The notes beneath the pieces were generated by a model. It saw nothing but the letters and a program-made list of their open reading frames with translations, had not been told where the DNA came from and made no database searches. From assembly GCA_949482135.1 (NCBI GenBank), contig CASYFC010000006.1, positions 55,482-119,481 on the forward strand: a stretch of DNA of 64,000 bases, given 5' to 3'. The stretch comes from an uncultured Clostridia bacterium. GTDB lineage: Bacteria > Bacillota > Clostridia > TANB77 > CAG-508. Positions 8,311-15,957 of this stretch are shown piece by piece (positions within the stretch are counted from its first letter, which is position 1; each line of letters starts with the position of its first letter). The position numbers and the translations under genes were made by a program.

Positions 8311-8976
8311 TTGACTAGTTTTGTAATAAAAGTAATTGCTTGTATTACTATGGTATTAGACCATATAAAGTATGCAATACCACAGACAGATTGTTTTATA
8401 ACACAATATTTAGGGAGAGTGTCATATCCATTATTTGCTTTTTTAGTGGTAGAAGGTTATGTACATACAAGTGATTTAAAAAAATATTATAAAAGATTAT
8501 TAATTTTTGCTATAATTTCGCAAATACCATTTATGCTGTTTAGAACATTAGTTGGGCAGTGGAAGATGCTTAATATAATGTTTACATTATTGTTAGGATT
8601 ACTTTGCATTACAGCATATAATAAAATAAAAAAAGAATATATATCATTTCCAATTTGTATATTTTTAATTCTTTTAGGGGATTTTTTAAACGTAGATTAT
8701 GGTTGGTTTGGTGTAGCAACTATTTTTATTTTATATGTTTTTAGAGAAAAAAATATTTTAAAATTAATAGCATATACAATTTCAATTGTTTTATACTTTT
8801 CTTTTTTAGGAGTAAAAACAATAGATAATGGAGTTGCAATGTTATTTATTTCAATGTTATTACCAATAATTATAATACTTGCATATAATGGAAAACAAGG
8901 AAAGAAAATGAAGTATTTCTTTTATTGGTTTTATCCAATACATATGATAATTTTATATGTTTTAAGTTTTATATAA
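8311..8976 (+). CDS. TraX family membrane protein
   Basis: This 221-residue polytopic protein has about seven hydrophobic helices and the TraX hallmarks: KVIACITMVLDHIKYAI near the start, QYLGRVSYPLFAFLVVEGYV, and FYWFYPIHMIILYVLSF at the end. TraX of F plasmids acetylates pilin; chromosomal homologues in Firmicutes are putative acyltransferases of unknown substrate. The start is TTG at 8311 with AGGAGA upstream, 15 nt after yqeY, so the two are probably cotranscribed. Confidence 0.88.
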   Translation: MTSFVIKVIACITMVLDHIKYAIPQTDCFITQYLGRVSYPLFAFLVVEGYVHTSDLKKYYKRLLIFAIISQIPFMLFRTLVGQWKMLNIMFTLLLGLLCITAYNKIKKEYISFPICIFLILLGDFLNVDYGWFGVATIFILYVFREKNILKLIAYTISIVLYFSFLGVKTIDNGVAMLFISMLLPIIIILAYNGKQGKKMKYFFYWFYPIHMIILYVLSFI

Positions 8977-9003
8977 AACGATACTTTTTAAGTATCGTTT
9001 TTA
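8976..9003 (+). terminator. Intrinsic terminator after traX-like gene
   Basis: AAACGATACTT / AAGTATCGTTT is an 11-bp perfect stem with a TTT loop and following T residues. It overlaps the last base of the traX-like stop. Confidence 0.85.
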
Positions 9004-9019
9004 TAACATAAATAAATTC

Positions 9020-9048
9020 TTGAAAAAATATAAGAGCTATGCTATAAT
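9020..9048 (+). promoter_or_regulatory. Sigma-A-type promoter of the foreign cassette
   Basis: TTGAAA (9020-9025), a 17-nt spacer and TATAAT (9043-9048). The start codon of the next gene is 34 nt downstream. Confidence 0.75.
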
Positions 9049-9081
9049 TTTAGTGATTCAAAACTTATGGAGGTAAGGAGC

Positions 9082-9441
9082 ATGATAGAGATTATGACAG
9101 CAGAATCAGTAGCACGGGAAACAATAAAAAACGTTTTAGAAACCGAAATTCCTAAAGTAAATGATGCAATTCTTTCCGCAAGAAAAAAAGGCATGAAATT
9201 CTGTTTTTTAAAAATAGGAATTTCTGAAGGAACTGCAAAACTTCTAGAAAAGGCGGGGTATTACGTACAAATTGATGGTGATAGTACAGAAATTTCTTGG
9301 GAAGGGGTTTTTAATCGACTGATGGCTGATGACGATTTTGTGAAGAATATTTCAAAAGAATTGGATGTCAGAATCATTGATGCCAGTAATGGTGGGAATA
9401 CCATTGATCCAAATTGGAGACCTTCAGATGAAGAAGATTAA
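9082..9441 (+). CDS. Unrecognised protein, likely acquired (cassette gene)
   Basis: This 119-residue soluble protein includes GISEGTAKLLEKAGYYVQID and ends with the acidic tail RPSDEED. I do not recognise the family. ATG 9082 is preferred because GGAGGT sits 7 nt upstream; an ATG at 9067 overlaps that site. Base and codon use differ from neighbours: visibly higher GC, codons such as GCG, CTG and GGG, and one in-frame CGG (9115-9117), a codon that native genes here avoid. It has its own consensus promoter and terminator, so it reads as a self-contained inserted unit. Confidence 0.75.
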   Translation: MIEIMTAESVARETIKNVLETEIPKVNDAILSARKKGMKFCFLKIGISEGTAKLLEKAGYYVQIDGDSTEISWEGVFNRLMADDDFVKNISKELDVRIIDASNGGNTIDPNWRPSDEED

Positions 9442-9454
9442 TATCTGAACAAAA

Positions 9455-9484
9455 AAGCGACACCTTGAAAGGTGTCGCTTTTGG
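9455..9484 (+). terminator. Intrinsic terminator of the foreign cassette
   Basis: AAGCGACACC / GGTGTCGCTT is a 10-bp perfect GC-rich stem with a TTGAAA loop and a TTTT tail. It could also terminate the opposing GT4 gene that ends at 9511. Confidence 0.85.
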
Positions 9485-9510
9485 TATTTGTATATTTAAA
9501 TTTTAAGAAA

Positions 9511-10797
9511 TTATGCAAAAGCTTGACGATTTTTTTTGAAAGAAAGTAGATTTGTAATTTCATTTGATTTTTTAATTTCTTTTTGAGCTTCTTCTTGAGA
9601 AATTTGTTTTGCTTGTCTGTTTGCTACTGTTTCTGCAATTGCTTTTTCATAAGCAAAGTGAGTATCATTAGTAATTTTTGTCCAATTATATTCACTTTTT
9701 ACTTTAGATATAGCATTTTTTGTAACTGTATCACAAAGTTTTTGATCAAACAATAGTGTAAGAATTGAATCTGCAAAAGAATTTGCATTTCCAGCGTAAC
9801 TTTTCATTCCATTAATGCCATGATCAATTATTTCATTTAACCCACCAACATCAGATGCAACAACAGGTGTTCCAGAAAGCATTGCTTCAAGAGCAACAAT
9901 TCCAAAAGGTTCATATGTACTAGGGAATACAGAAACATCTGCACATTTATACATTTTTTGAACATCTTTAGAACCAAGATATCCAGTAAAGTAAACTTTA
10001 TTTCCAAGTCCTAAATAATTTACTTGATTTCTTAATTCATCAATCATTCCACCTTTACCAGCAATAAGAAGCTTAGCATCATGGTAATGATTTAAAATTT
10101 TTGGCATAGCAGAAATTAATGTTTGAATTCCTTTTTCATATACTAGACGTCCCATGAATAAAATAATTTTTTCATTATCCATTGCATATTTTCTTCTAAA
10201 ATCATAATCTTTTTCAATTCCATCATACATATTTAAATTAACACCATTTGGTATAACATTAATTTTTTCATAAGGAAGACCAAATAATCTTTGTAATTCA
10301 CTTCTCATATAATTACTATTTACAATTACTTCAGAAGATTCATAAGTAAGCATCCATTCTGTATCATTGATATATCTTTGTTGCTCATCACGAATACCAC
10401 TATTTCTACCAGCTTCTGTAGCATGAATAGTAGAAACTAAAGGAATATTATAAGCTGTTTTTAAAGTTTTGGCAGCATAAGCAACTAGCCAATCATGAGC
10501 ATGTATAACATCAAAATTTCCTTTTTCAGCAATTATTTCACCAGTTTTTGCAATCATATTAAAATTAAGTTGCATAGTCCAATCAATAAGATTGTTAGAA
10601 GAAATCATAAAATTATCAACTCTATACACCTTTACACCATTATCATCTTCAATATAAGGTACATTTCCATCTTTATATGTTACAACAGTAACTTCATGAC
10701 CTTCATTAACAAGTTTGTGTGATAAGTCGTGAACAACTCTTGATATTCCTCCTACAACTCTTGGTGGGTATTCCCATGAAAGCATTAAAATTTTCAT
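9511..10797 (-). CDS. GT4-family glycosyltransferase (glycogen-synthase-like)
   Basis: This is a 428-residue GT-B fold retaining glycosyltransferase. The N-terminus MKILMLSWEYPPRVVGGISR has the glycine loop typical of starch/glycogen synthase-like GT4 enzymes. The C-terminal half has ILFMGRLVYEKGIQTLI and the acceptor/donor motif FPSTYEPFGIVALEAM with the E-x7-E pair. It is divergently arranged from DUF4912 and GH57 alpha-glucan genes, which suggests a role in storage polyglucan synthesis; a cell-surface glycan role is possible. AAAGGAG lies about 12 nt upstream of its ATG. The last 40 residues are polar and probably disordered. Confidence 0.88.
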   Translation of the reverse strand: MKILMLSWEYPPRVVGGISRVVHDLSHKLVNEGHEVTVVTYKDGNVPYIEDDNGVKVYRVDNFMISSNNLIDWTMQLNFNMIAKTGEIIAEKGNFDVIHAHDWLVAYAAKTLKTAYNIPLVSTIHATEAGRNSGIRDEQQRYINDTEWMLTYESSEVIVNSNYMRSELQRLFGLPYEKINVIPNGVNLNMYDGIEKDYDFRRKYAMDNEKIILFMGRLVYEKGIQTLISAMPKILNHYHDAKLLIAGKGGMIDELRNQVNYLGLGNKVYFTGYLGSKDVQKMYKCADVSVFPSTYEPFGIVALEAMLSGTPVVASDVGGLNEIIDHGINGMKSYAGNANSFADSILTLLFDQKLCDTVTKNAISKVKSEYNWTKITNDTHFAYEKAIAETVANRQAKQISQEEAQKEIKKSNEITNLLSFKKNRQAFA

Positions 10798-11024
10798 TTA
10801 ATCTATGTACTCCTTTCAAAAATATCTTTTGTTATACGAAATTTAATTAAGAATAAAAAAGCATTTTGTCAAGTATTAAAAAAAATAAGAAACTTTTTGA
10901 AAACCTTGAAACAAAATAATTATAAAGCTATGACTTTATTTTACATTTTTATAAATTCTTAGTATATTGTATATAAAATGTTTGCAAAAGTAAACAACTT
11001 TTGACAAAAAAATAGCTTAAATGT

Positions 11025-11050
11025 ATTACATTTTTGTTACAAAATGTAAT
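11025..11050. promoter_or_regulatory. Perfect inverted repeat in the divergent region (operator candidate)
   Basis: ATTACATTTT and AAAATGTAAT form a 10-bp perfect repeat with a TGTTAC spacer. It lies within the 377-nt gap (10798-11174) between the GT4 gene and the DUF4912 gene. Nearby GTAAAC and GTTTAC pieces (10991-10996, 11062-11067) are further short symmetrical sites. I see no gene in this gap. Confidence 0.4.
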
Positions 11051-11095
11051 GCTTGTAAATTGTTTACTAAAGATAAAAAAAACTTTAAAATACTA

Positions 11096-11124
11096 TTGAA
11101 GTTTAAAAGTATTATATATATAAT
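11096..11124 (+). promoter_or_regulatory. Promoter of the DUF4912 gene
   Basis: TTGAAG (11096-11101), a 17-nt spacer and TATAAT (11119-11124), about 50 nt before the ATG at 11175. Confidence 0.6.
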
Positions 11125-11174
11125 ACATATATTATTGAAATGCAATTTATATACTAAGGAGGAGTAAAAGTAGA

Positions 11175-12131
11175 ATGCCAAAGAATGAAAAGTTCCCAAA
11201 AGAGCAAAAAGAAAAAGAGTTAAAGGTAAAAAATAATACAAAAAAAGTGGAAAAAAATCAGAAATCTCCAAAAGATTCAAAGACTAATAAAAATGGAGCA
11301 GTAAAAAAAGATACTGCAAGTAAAGTTTCTGAGAAAAAAACACAAACTGAAAAAAAAGTAGATGAAGAAACAGTAATAGATAAAATTAAAAACTTTTTAG
11401 CTAAAATTGCTTTAATGCAAGAAGAAGCTCAAAAAGAAAATGATGATAAAAAAGTTAAAAAAAGTATTGTAGAAAAAAAATCAAATATTGAAAAAATAGA
11501 AAAAACTAAGTATATGCTTGAATATTATGATTTACCTTATAGATATAACGAAACTGTGGTAAAAGTGCTTGCTCAAACTCCAAAAAAACTATTTGTATAT
11601 TGGGACGTTTCAGATAGTGATAGAGAAAAATATTTAAAAGCTTTTGGCAATGATTTCTTTAATAAAACTTATCCAGTATTATTATTGTATAATGAAGATA
11701 AAAAATATGTAAGAGAAATAACAGTAAATGATTTTGCAAATAGTTGGTATATTGATATACAAGATCCAAAAACAAAATATACAATACAATTAGGAAGAAA
11801 ATTCAAGAATAAACCAGAAATAATAAATTTAGTAGAATTTGAACAAAATAATATTGTTCTTCAAACAGATTATTTACCATTTGCTAATTCTAATGAAATG
11901 GAGGCTCCAAATGATCATGTATTGTTTGAGTCTTTACCAAGATATTTTGTTTTTAGAAATGTAAAAACAAATCAAGAAATAACAAAAGACTTAAGAAGCT
12001 TTAAAGATACATTTGGAAATAATTATAGTGTAGAAGAATTTTATCAAGAACAATATAATGAAGAAATTTCAGAAGGAATGTTTGATATGTCAAATCCATC
12101 TTCAGGATTTAGTAGTTCGAGTTTTAAATAA
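11175..12131 (+). CDS. DUF4912 domain protein with a basic N-terminal tail
   Basis: This 318-residue protein starts with about 100 residues dominated by lysine and glutamate, almost certainly disordered. A DUF4912 domain follows (about 115-285) with YDLPYRYNETVVKVLAQTP and LFVYWDVSDSDREKYLKAFG. DUF4912 proteins are commonly encoded next to GH57 alpha-glucan enzymes, as here; a carbohydrate-binding or scaffolding role is inferred from that context only. AGGAGGAG lies 11 nt before the ATG. It precedes the GH57 gene, from which a long hairpin separates it. Confidence 0.82.
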   Translation: MPKNEKFPKEQKEKELKVKNNTKKVEKNQKSPKDSKTNKNGAVKKDTASKVSEKKTQTEKKVDEETVIDKIKNFLAKIALMQEEAQKENDDKKVKKSIVEKKSNIEKIEKTKYMLEYYDLPYRYNETVVKVLAQTPKKLFVYWDVSDSDREKYLKAFGNDFFNKTYPVLLLYNEDKKYVREITVNDFANSWYIDIQDPKTKYTIQLGRKFKNKPEIINLVEFEQNNIVLQTDYLPFANSNEMEAPNDHVLFESLPRYFVFRNVKTNQEITKDLRSFKDTFGNNYSVEEFYQEQYNEEISEGMFDMSNPSSGFSSSSFK

Positions 12132-12136
12132 AAGTT

Positions 12137-12171
12137 AAATAGCGTGTATTAACTTTTGATACACGCTATTT
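12137..12171 (+). terminator. 13-bp perfect hairpin between DUF4912 and GH57 genes
   Basis: AAATAGCGTGTAT pairs with ATACACGCTATTT around a 9-nt loop. There is no long T run, so it may stabilise or partly terminate the transcript instead of ending it fully. The GH57 start is 22 nt downstream. Confidence 0.55.
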
Positions 12172-12192
12172 ATATAATAGGAGAAAAGATAA

Positions 12193-13782
12193 ATGAAAAA
12201 AATAAAAGGATATGTAAATTTTATTTTACATGCACATCTTCCATATATTCATCATCCAGAATGTGACACATATTTGGAAGAAGAATGGCTTTTTGAAGCA
12301 ATTTCTGAATGCTATATTCCACTTTTGCTTAATTTTGCAAAATTAGAAGAAGAAAAAATAGACTTTAGATTAACACTGACAATGACACCTACTTTATTAA
12401 GTATGCTTGATAGCAAATTATTACAAGAAAGATATATAAAATATTTAAATAAACATATAGAATTATGTGAAAAAGAAGTAAAAAGAACTGTGTATGAACC
12501 AAGATTAAATAATTTATCACATTATTATTTAGACAGATATACAAATGATTTGTATGTATTTAAAGATGTTTATAATTGTAATATAATTACTGGATTTAAA
12601 CATTTTCAAGATGCAGGATATTTAGAAATTATAACTTGTGGAGCAACACACGGATATTTTCCAATTCTTTATGTTAATGAAAAAGCTGTAAGGGCTCAGA
12701 TTGCTGTTGGGGTTCAAACTTATGAAAAATATTTCGGAAGAAAACCTAGAGGAATATGGCTTCCAGAATGTGGATATGTTCCAGAAGCAGATAAATATTT
12801 AAAAGAATTCGGAATAGAATATACAATAGTTGAAACGCATGGAATGCTTTATGCAGATCCAACTCCAATATATGGAACATATGCACCAATAGTATCTCAT
12901 GGTGGAGTTATAACATTTGCAAGAGATTTAGAGTCTTCAAGACAAGTATGGAGTTCAATAAATGGTTATCCAGGAGATTACAATTACAGAGAATTTTATA
13001 GAGATATAGGATATGATTGTGACTATGATTATATAAAACCTTATATTGCATGTAATGGTGTAAGAGTAAATACAGGAATAAAATATTATAGAATTACAGG
13101 AAAAGATTGTCCAAAAGATTATTATGATATTCAGTGGGCACACGATTCTGTTGAAAAGCAAGCAGGACATTTTATGGATTGTAGAACAGCTCAAATAAAT
13201 CATTTATCTAGTTATATGGACGTTCCACCAATTATTACTTGCCCTTATGATGCGGAACTTTACGGTCACTGGTGGTATGAAGGACCATATTGGCTATATA
13301 TTTTATTTAAAAAGATTTATTATGATGAGTGTAATTTTAAGTTAATTACACCAGGTGAGTATATAGACCAATATCCACAAATGCAAGTATCAACGCCTTG
13401 TCGCTCCAGTTGGGGAGCAAATGGGTATAGTGAAGTGTGGTTAAATCCTACAAATGATTATGCACATCGCCACTTACATAAAGCAGCAGATAGAATGTGT
13501 GAACTAGCTCAAAGTTATCCAAATGAAGGAGATACATTAAGAAGACAAGCTTTAAATCAATGTGCAAGAGAATTATTAATGGCACAAACAAGTTGCTGGT
13601 TATTTATAATTACAAATGGAACAATGGTTGAATATGCTCATAAAGCAATAAAAGAACATATAGGAAGATTTACAAAACTTTATTATCAAATAAAAAAAGA
13701 TAAAATTGATGCAAAATTTTTATTAGATGTATTTGATAAAGATGATATTTTCCCTGAGATAGATTATATGATATATTATTAA
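12193..13782 (+). CDS. GH57-family 1,4-alpha-glucan branching enzyme-like protein
   Basis: This 529-residue protein has the GH57 fold plus the DUF1957 C-terminal region. Landmarks are the N-terminal HAHLPYIHHPECD, the nucleophile block GIWLPECGYVPEAD (Glu near residue 196) and the general-acid block CPYDAELYGHWWYEGPYWL near residue 350. GH57 enzymes of this type make alpha-1,6 branches in glycogen-like glucans. With the divergent GT4 gene and the debranching enzyme at 43580 this gives an alpha-glucan storage set, although the genes are not all together. It uses CGT and CGC for Arg but no CGG. Confidence 0.9.
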   Translation: MKKIKGYVNFILHAHLPYIHHPECDTYLEEEWLFEAISECYIPLLLNFAKLEEEKIDFRLTLTMTPTLLSMLDSKLLQERYIKYLNKHIELCEKEVKRTVYEPRLNNLSHYYLDRYTNDLYVFKDVYNCNIITGFKHFQDAGYLEIITCGATHGYFPILYVNEKAVRAQIAVGVQTYEKYFGRKPRGIWLPECGYVPEADKYLKEFGIEYTIVETHGMLYADPTPIYGTYAPIVSHGGVITFARDLESSRQVWSSINGYPGDYNYREFYRDIGYDCDYDYIKPYIACNGVRVNTGIKYYRITGKDCPKDYYDIQWAHDSVEKQAGHFMDCRTAQINHLSSYMDVPPIITCPYDAELYGHWWYEGPYWLYILFKKIYYDECNFKLITPGEYIDQYPQMQVSTPCRSSWGANGYSEVWLNPTNDYAHRHLHKAADRMCELAQSYPNEGDTLRRQALNQCARELLMAQTSCWLFIITNGTMVEYAHKAIKEHIGRFTKLYYQIKKDKIDAKFLLDVFDKDDIFPEIDYMIYY

Positions 13783-13797
13783 GAAAGGATGTAAAAA

Positions 13798-14130
13798 ATG
13801 AACGTATATGATGCAGTAAACAATTTAGCAAGAGTTATAAAAGATTCAAATGAATATCAAGAATATAAAGAAATTAAACAAAGAATTGTGAAGGAACCAC
13901 AATTAAAATCTCAAATAGATGAATTTGAAAAAATTCGTTATGAAGAGCAACTTCTTGCTATGCAAGGTGAAAGACAAAGTGAAGAAAAAATGGCAAAATT
14001 ACAAGAACTATATAAAATATTAGTACAAAATCCAGATGTTAAAGAATACTTTGATAAAGAAGTTAAATTTAATGTTATGATTGCAGATATAAATAAAATA
14101 ATCGGAGAAGCTATAAAAGATGTATTATAG
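13798..14130 (+). CDS. YlbF/YmcA family regulator
   Basis: This 110-residue, mostly helical protein matches the YlbF family in length and layout: AVNNLARVIKDSNEYQEYKE near the start and NPDVKEYFDKEVKFNVMIAD near the end. In Bacillus the YlbF-YmcA-YaaT complex directs RNase Y-dependent mRNA maturation and supports sporulation and competence. RNase Y is present here at 49171. AAAGGATG precedes the ATG, 15 nt after the GH57 stop, so it is probably cotranscribed. A palindromic repeat follows. Confidence 0.85.
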   Translation: MNVYDAVNNLARVIKDSNEYQEYKEIKQRIVKEPQLKSQIDEFEKIRYEEQLLAMQGERQSEEKMAKLQELYKILVQNPDVKEYFDKEVKFNVMIADINKIIGEAIKDVL

Positions 14131-14135
14131 ATTAA

Positions 14136-14178
14136 AGATGAAATTTAGGGATGTTACTTAAATTTCATCTTTTTTTTA
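14136..14178 (+). repeat. Dispersed palindromic repeat copy 2, terminator-like
   Basis: AGATGAAATTTA (14136-14147) and TAAATTTCATCT (14159-14170) form a 12-bp perfect stem with loop GGGATGTTACT and a run of seven further T residues. It is the same family as at 5544, 36104 and 45616. Confidence 0.75.
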
Positions 14179-14247
14179 TAAAAAACTATCTTTTATCTAA
14201 CTTTTAGTATATAATATTGTAGAAAATTTGTATTTTGGGAGGAAAGG

Positions 14248-15936
14248 ATGAACAAAAAATGGGAATTTTATAATCAAGAGCAGGACAAAGTAAATAAGTT
14301 AGTAGAAAAATTTAAAATTTCAGAGTTACTTGCCACAGTCTTGGTTAATAGAAATATAGTAGAAAATGAAGATGTAGAGTTATTTTTAAATCCAACAAGA
14401 AATGATTTTCATGATCCATACTTAATGCCAGATATGAAATCAGCCGTCCAGAGAATTATTAACGCAATTAATAATAATGAGAAAACAATAATTTATGGGG
14501 ATTATGATGTTGATGGTATTACAAGTATAACTGTTTTATCAAAGTTTCTTAAAGAAAGAGGATTAAATGTAGAATCTTACATACCAAATCGTTTAGATGA
14601 GGGGTATGGTTTGAATAAAACTGCAATTAAAAAAATTGCTGATGAAGGCTTTAAACTGATAATAACTGTAGATTGTGGAATTTCTGGTACAGAGGAAGTA
14701 GAATATGCATATAATTTAGGAATGGAAGTTATAGTCACAGATCATCATGAGCCTTTAGATGAACTTCCTAAAGCTTTAGCTGTAATAGACTGTAAAAGAA
14801 AAGATAGTAAATACCCATTTAATAGTTTGGCTGGTGTTGGTGTTGCTTTTAAATTAATACAAGCTATTGGACTTGAATTAAAAATAGATGAAAAAGAGTA
14901 TTTAAAATATTTAGATATAGTAGCTATTGGAACAATTTCGGACATAGTGCCATTAGTTGATGAAAATAGAGTTATAGCAAAACTTGGATTAAAACTTGTT
15001 GAAGTTACTCGTTCTCCAGGAGTTAGAGCATTACTTAATGTTGCTGGATATAAAGAAGTAAATTCTAATACTGTATCTTTTGGAATTGCTCCTAGAATAA
15101 ATGCATGTGGAAGAATGGGACATGAAAGAGAAGCATTAAATTTATTTCTTACAGAAAATATTGTAGAAGCGAATAGAATTACTAATATTTTAAATGAGTA
15201 TAATAAAGATAGACAAAACATAGAAAAAAGAATTTTTGAAGAAGTTGTAGCCAAAATAGAATCAGAACATTTGGATAAAAAAAATAGTATAGTTCTAGGA
15301 GCAGAAAACTGGCATCATGGGGTTATAGGAATTGTAGCTTCTAAAATTACAGAACTTTATTTCAAACCTAGTATATTAGTTTGCTTTGAAGGAAATGATG
15401 GAAAAGGATCAGGAAGAAGTATTCCTGGATTTGATTTACATGCAGCATTATGTGCCACAAGTGATTATTTAGAAAAATATGGTGGACATGAAATGGCTGT
15501 TGGACTTAGTTTAAAAAGAAATAAATTTGAAGACTTTAGAAAGGTTTTTGAAGAAAAAGCAGAAGAGTCTCATACCGAAGAAATTATACCAGTAATAAAG
15601 ATAGATAAAGAAATCGAATTAAAAGATTTATCTTTAGAAAATGTAAAAAGTTTAAATTTATTAGAACCATTTGGAGAATCTAATAAAACACCTATATTTA
15701 TTTATAGAAACTTAAGAATTGATTCTATTAGAGCACTATCTGAAGGTAAACATTTAAAATTAACATTAAAAGATAAAAATACAATAATAAATGCTATTGG
15801 ATTTAATATGGGACAATATTCAGAAGAATATCAATTAGGAGATAAAATTGATGTAATAGGAGTGTTGGAAATTAATGCTTTTAATGGAATGGAATGTGTA
15901 CAAATCAATATGAAAGATATTAGAAGATCATATTAA
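14248..15936 (+). CDS. recJ: Single-stranded-DNA-specific exonuclease RecJ
   Basis: RecJ is a 5'-3' ssDNA exonuclease used in recombination and repair. The 562-residue product carries the DHH-family motifs: IYGDYDVDGITS (motif I), VDCGISG (II), VTDHHEP with D165-H166-H167 (III), and the DHHA1 block GSGRSIPGFDLHAAL and KYGGHEMAVGLSL. Length fits bacterial RecJ cores. GGGAGGAAAGG precedes the ATG. It starts a run of genes (recJ, relA, MBL hydrolase, hisS) that recurs in Clostridia and is probably one operon. Confidence 0.95.
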   Translation: MNKKWEFYNQEQDKVNKLVEKFKISELLATVLVNRNIVENEDVELFLNPTRNDFHDPYLMPDMKSAVQRIINAINNNEKTIIYGDYDVDGITSITVLSKFLKERGLNVESYIPNRLDEGYGLNKTAIKKIADEGFKLIITVDCGISGTEEVEYAYNLGMEVIVTDHHEPLDELPKALAVIDCKRKDSKYPFNSLAGVGVAFKLIQAIGLELKIDEKEYLKYLDIVAIGTISDIVPLVDENRVIAKLGLKLVEVTRSPGVRALLNVAGYKEVNSNTVSFGIAPRINACGRMGHEREALNLFLTENIVEANRITNILNEYNKDRQNIEKRIFEEVVAKIESEHLDKKNSIVLGAENWHHGVIGIVASKITELYFKPSILVCFEGNDGKGSGRSIPGFDLHAALCATSDYLEKYGGHEMAVGLSLKRNKFEDFRKVFEEKAEESHTEEIIPVIKIDKEIELKDLSLENVKSLNLLEPFGESNKTPIFIYRNLRIDSIRALSEGKHLKLTLKDKNTIINAIGFNMGQYSEEYQLGDKIDVIGVLEINAFNGMECVQINMKDIRRSY

Positions 15937-15957
15937 TTTGTTTGGGGGGAGTTAAAT

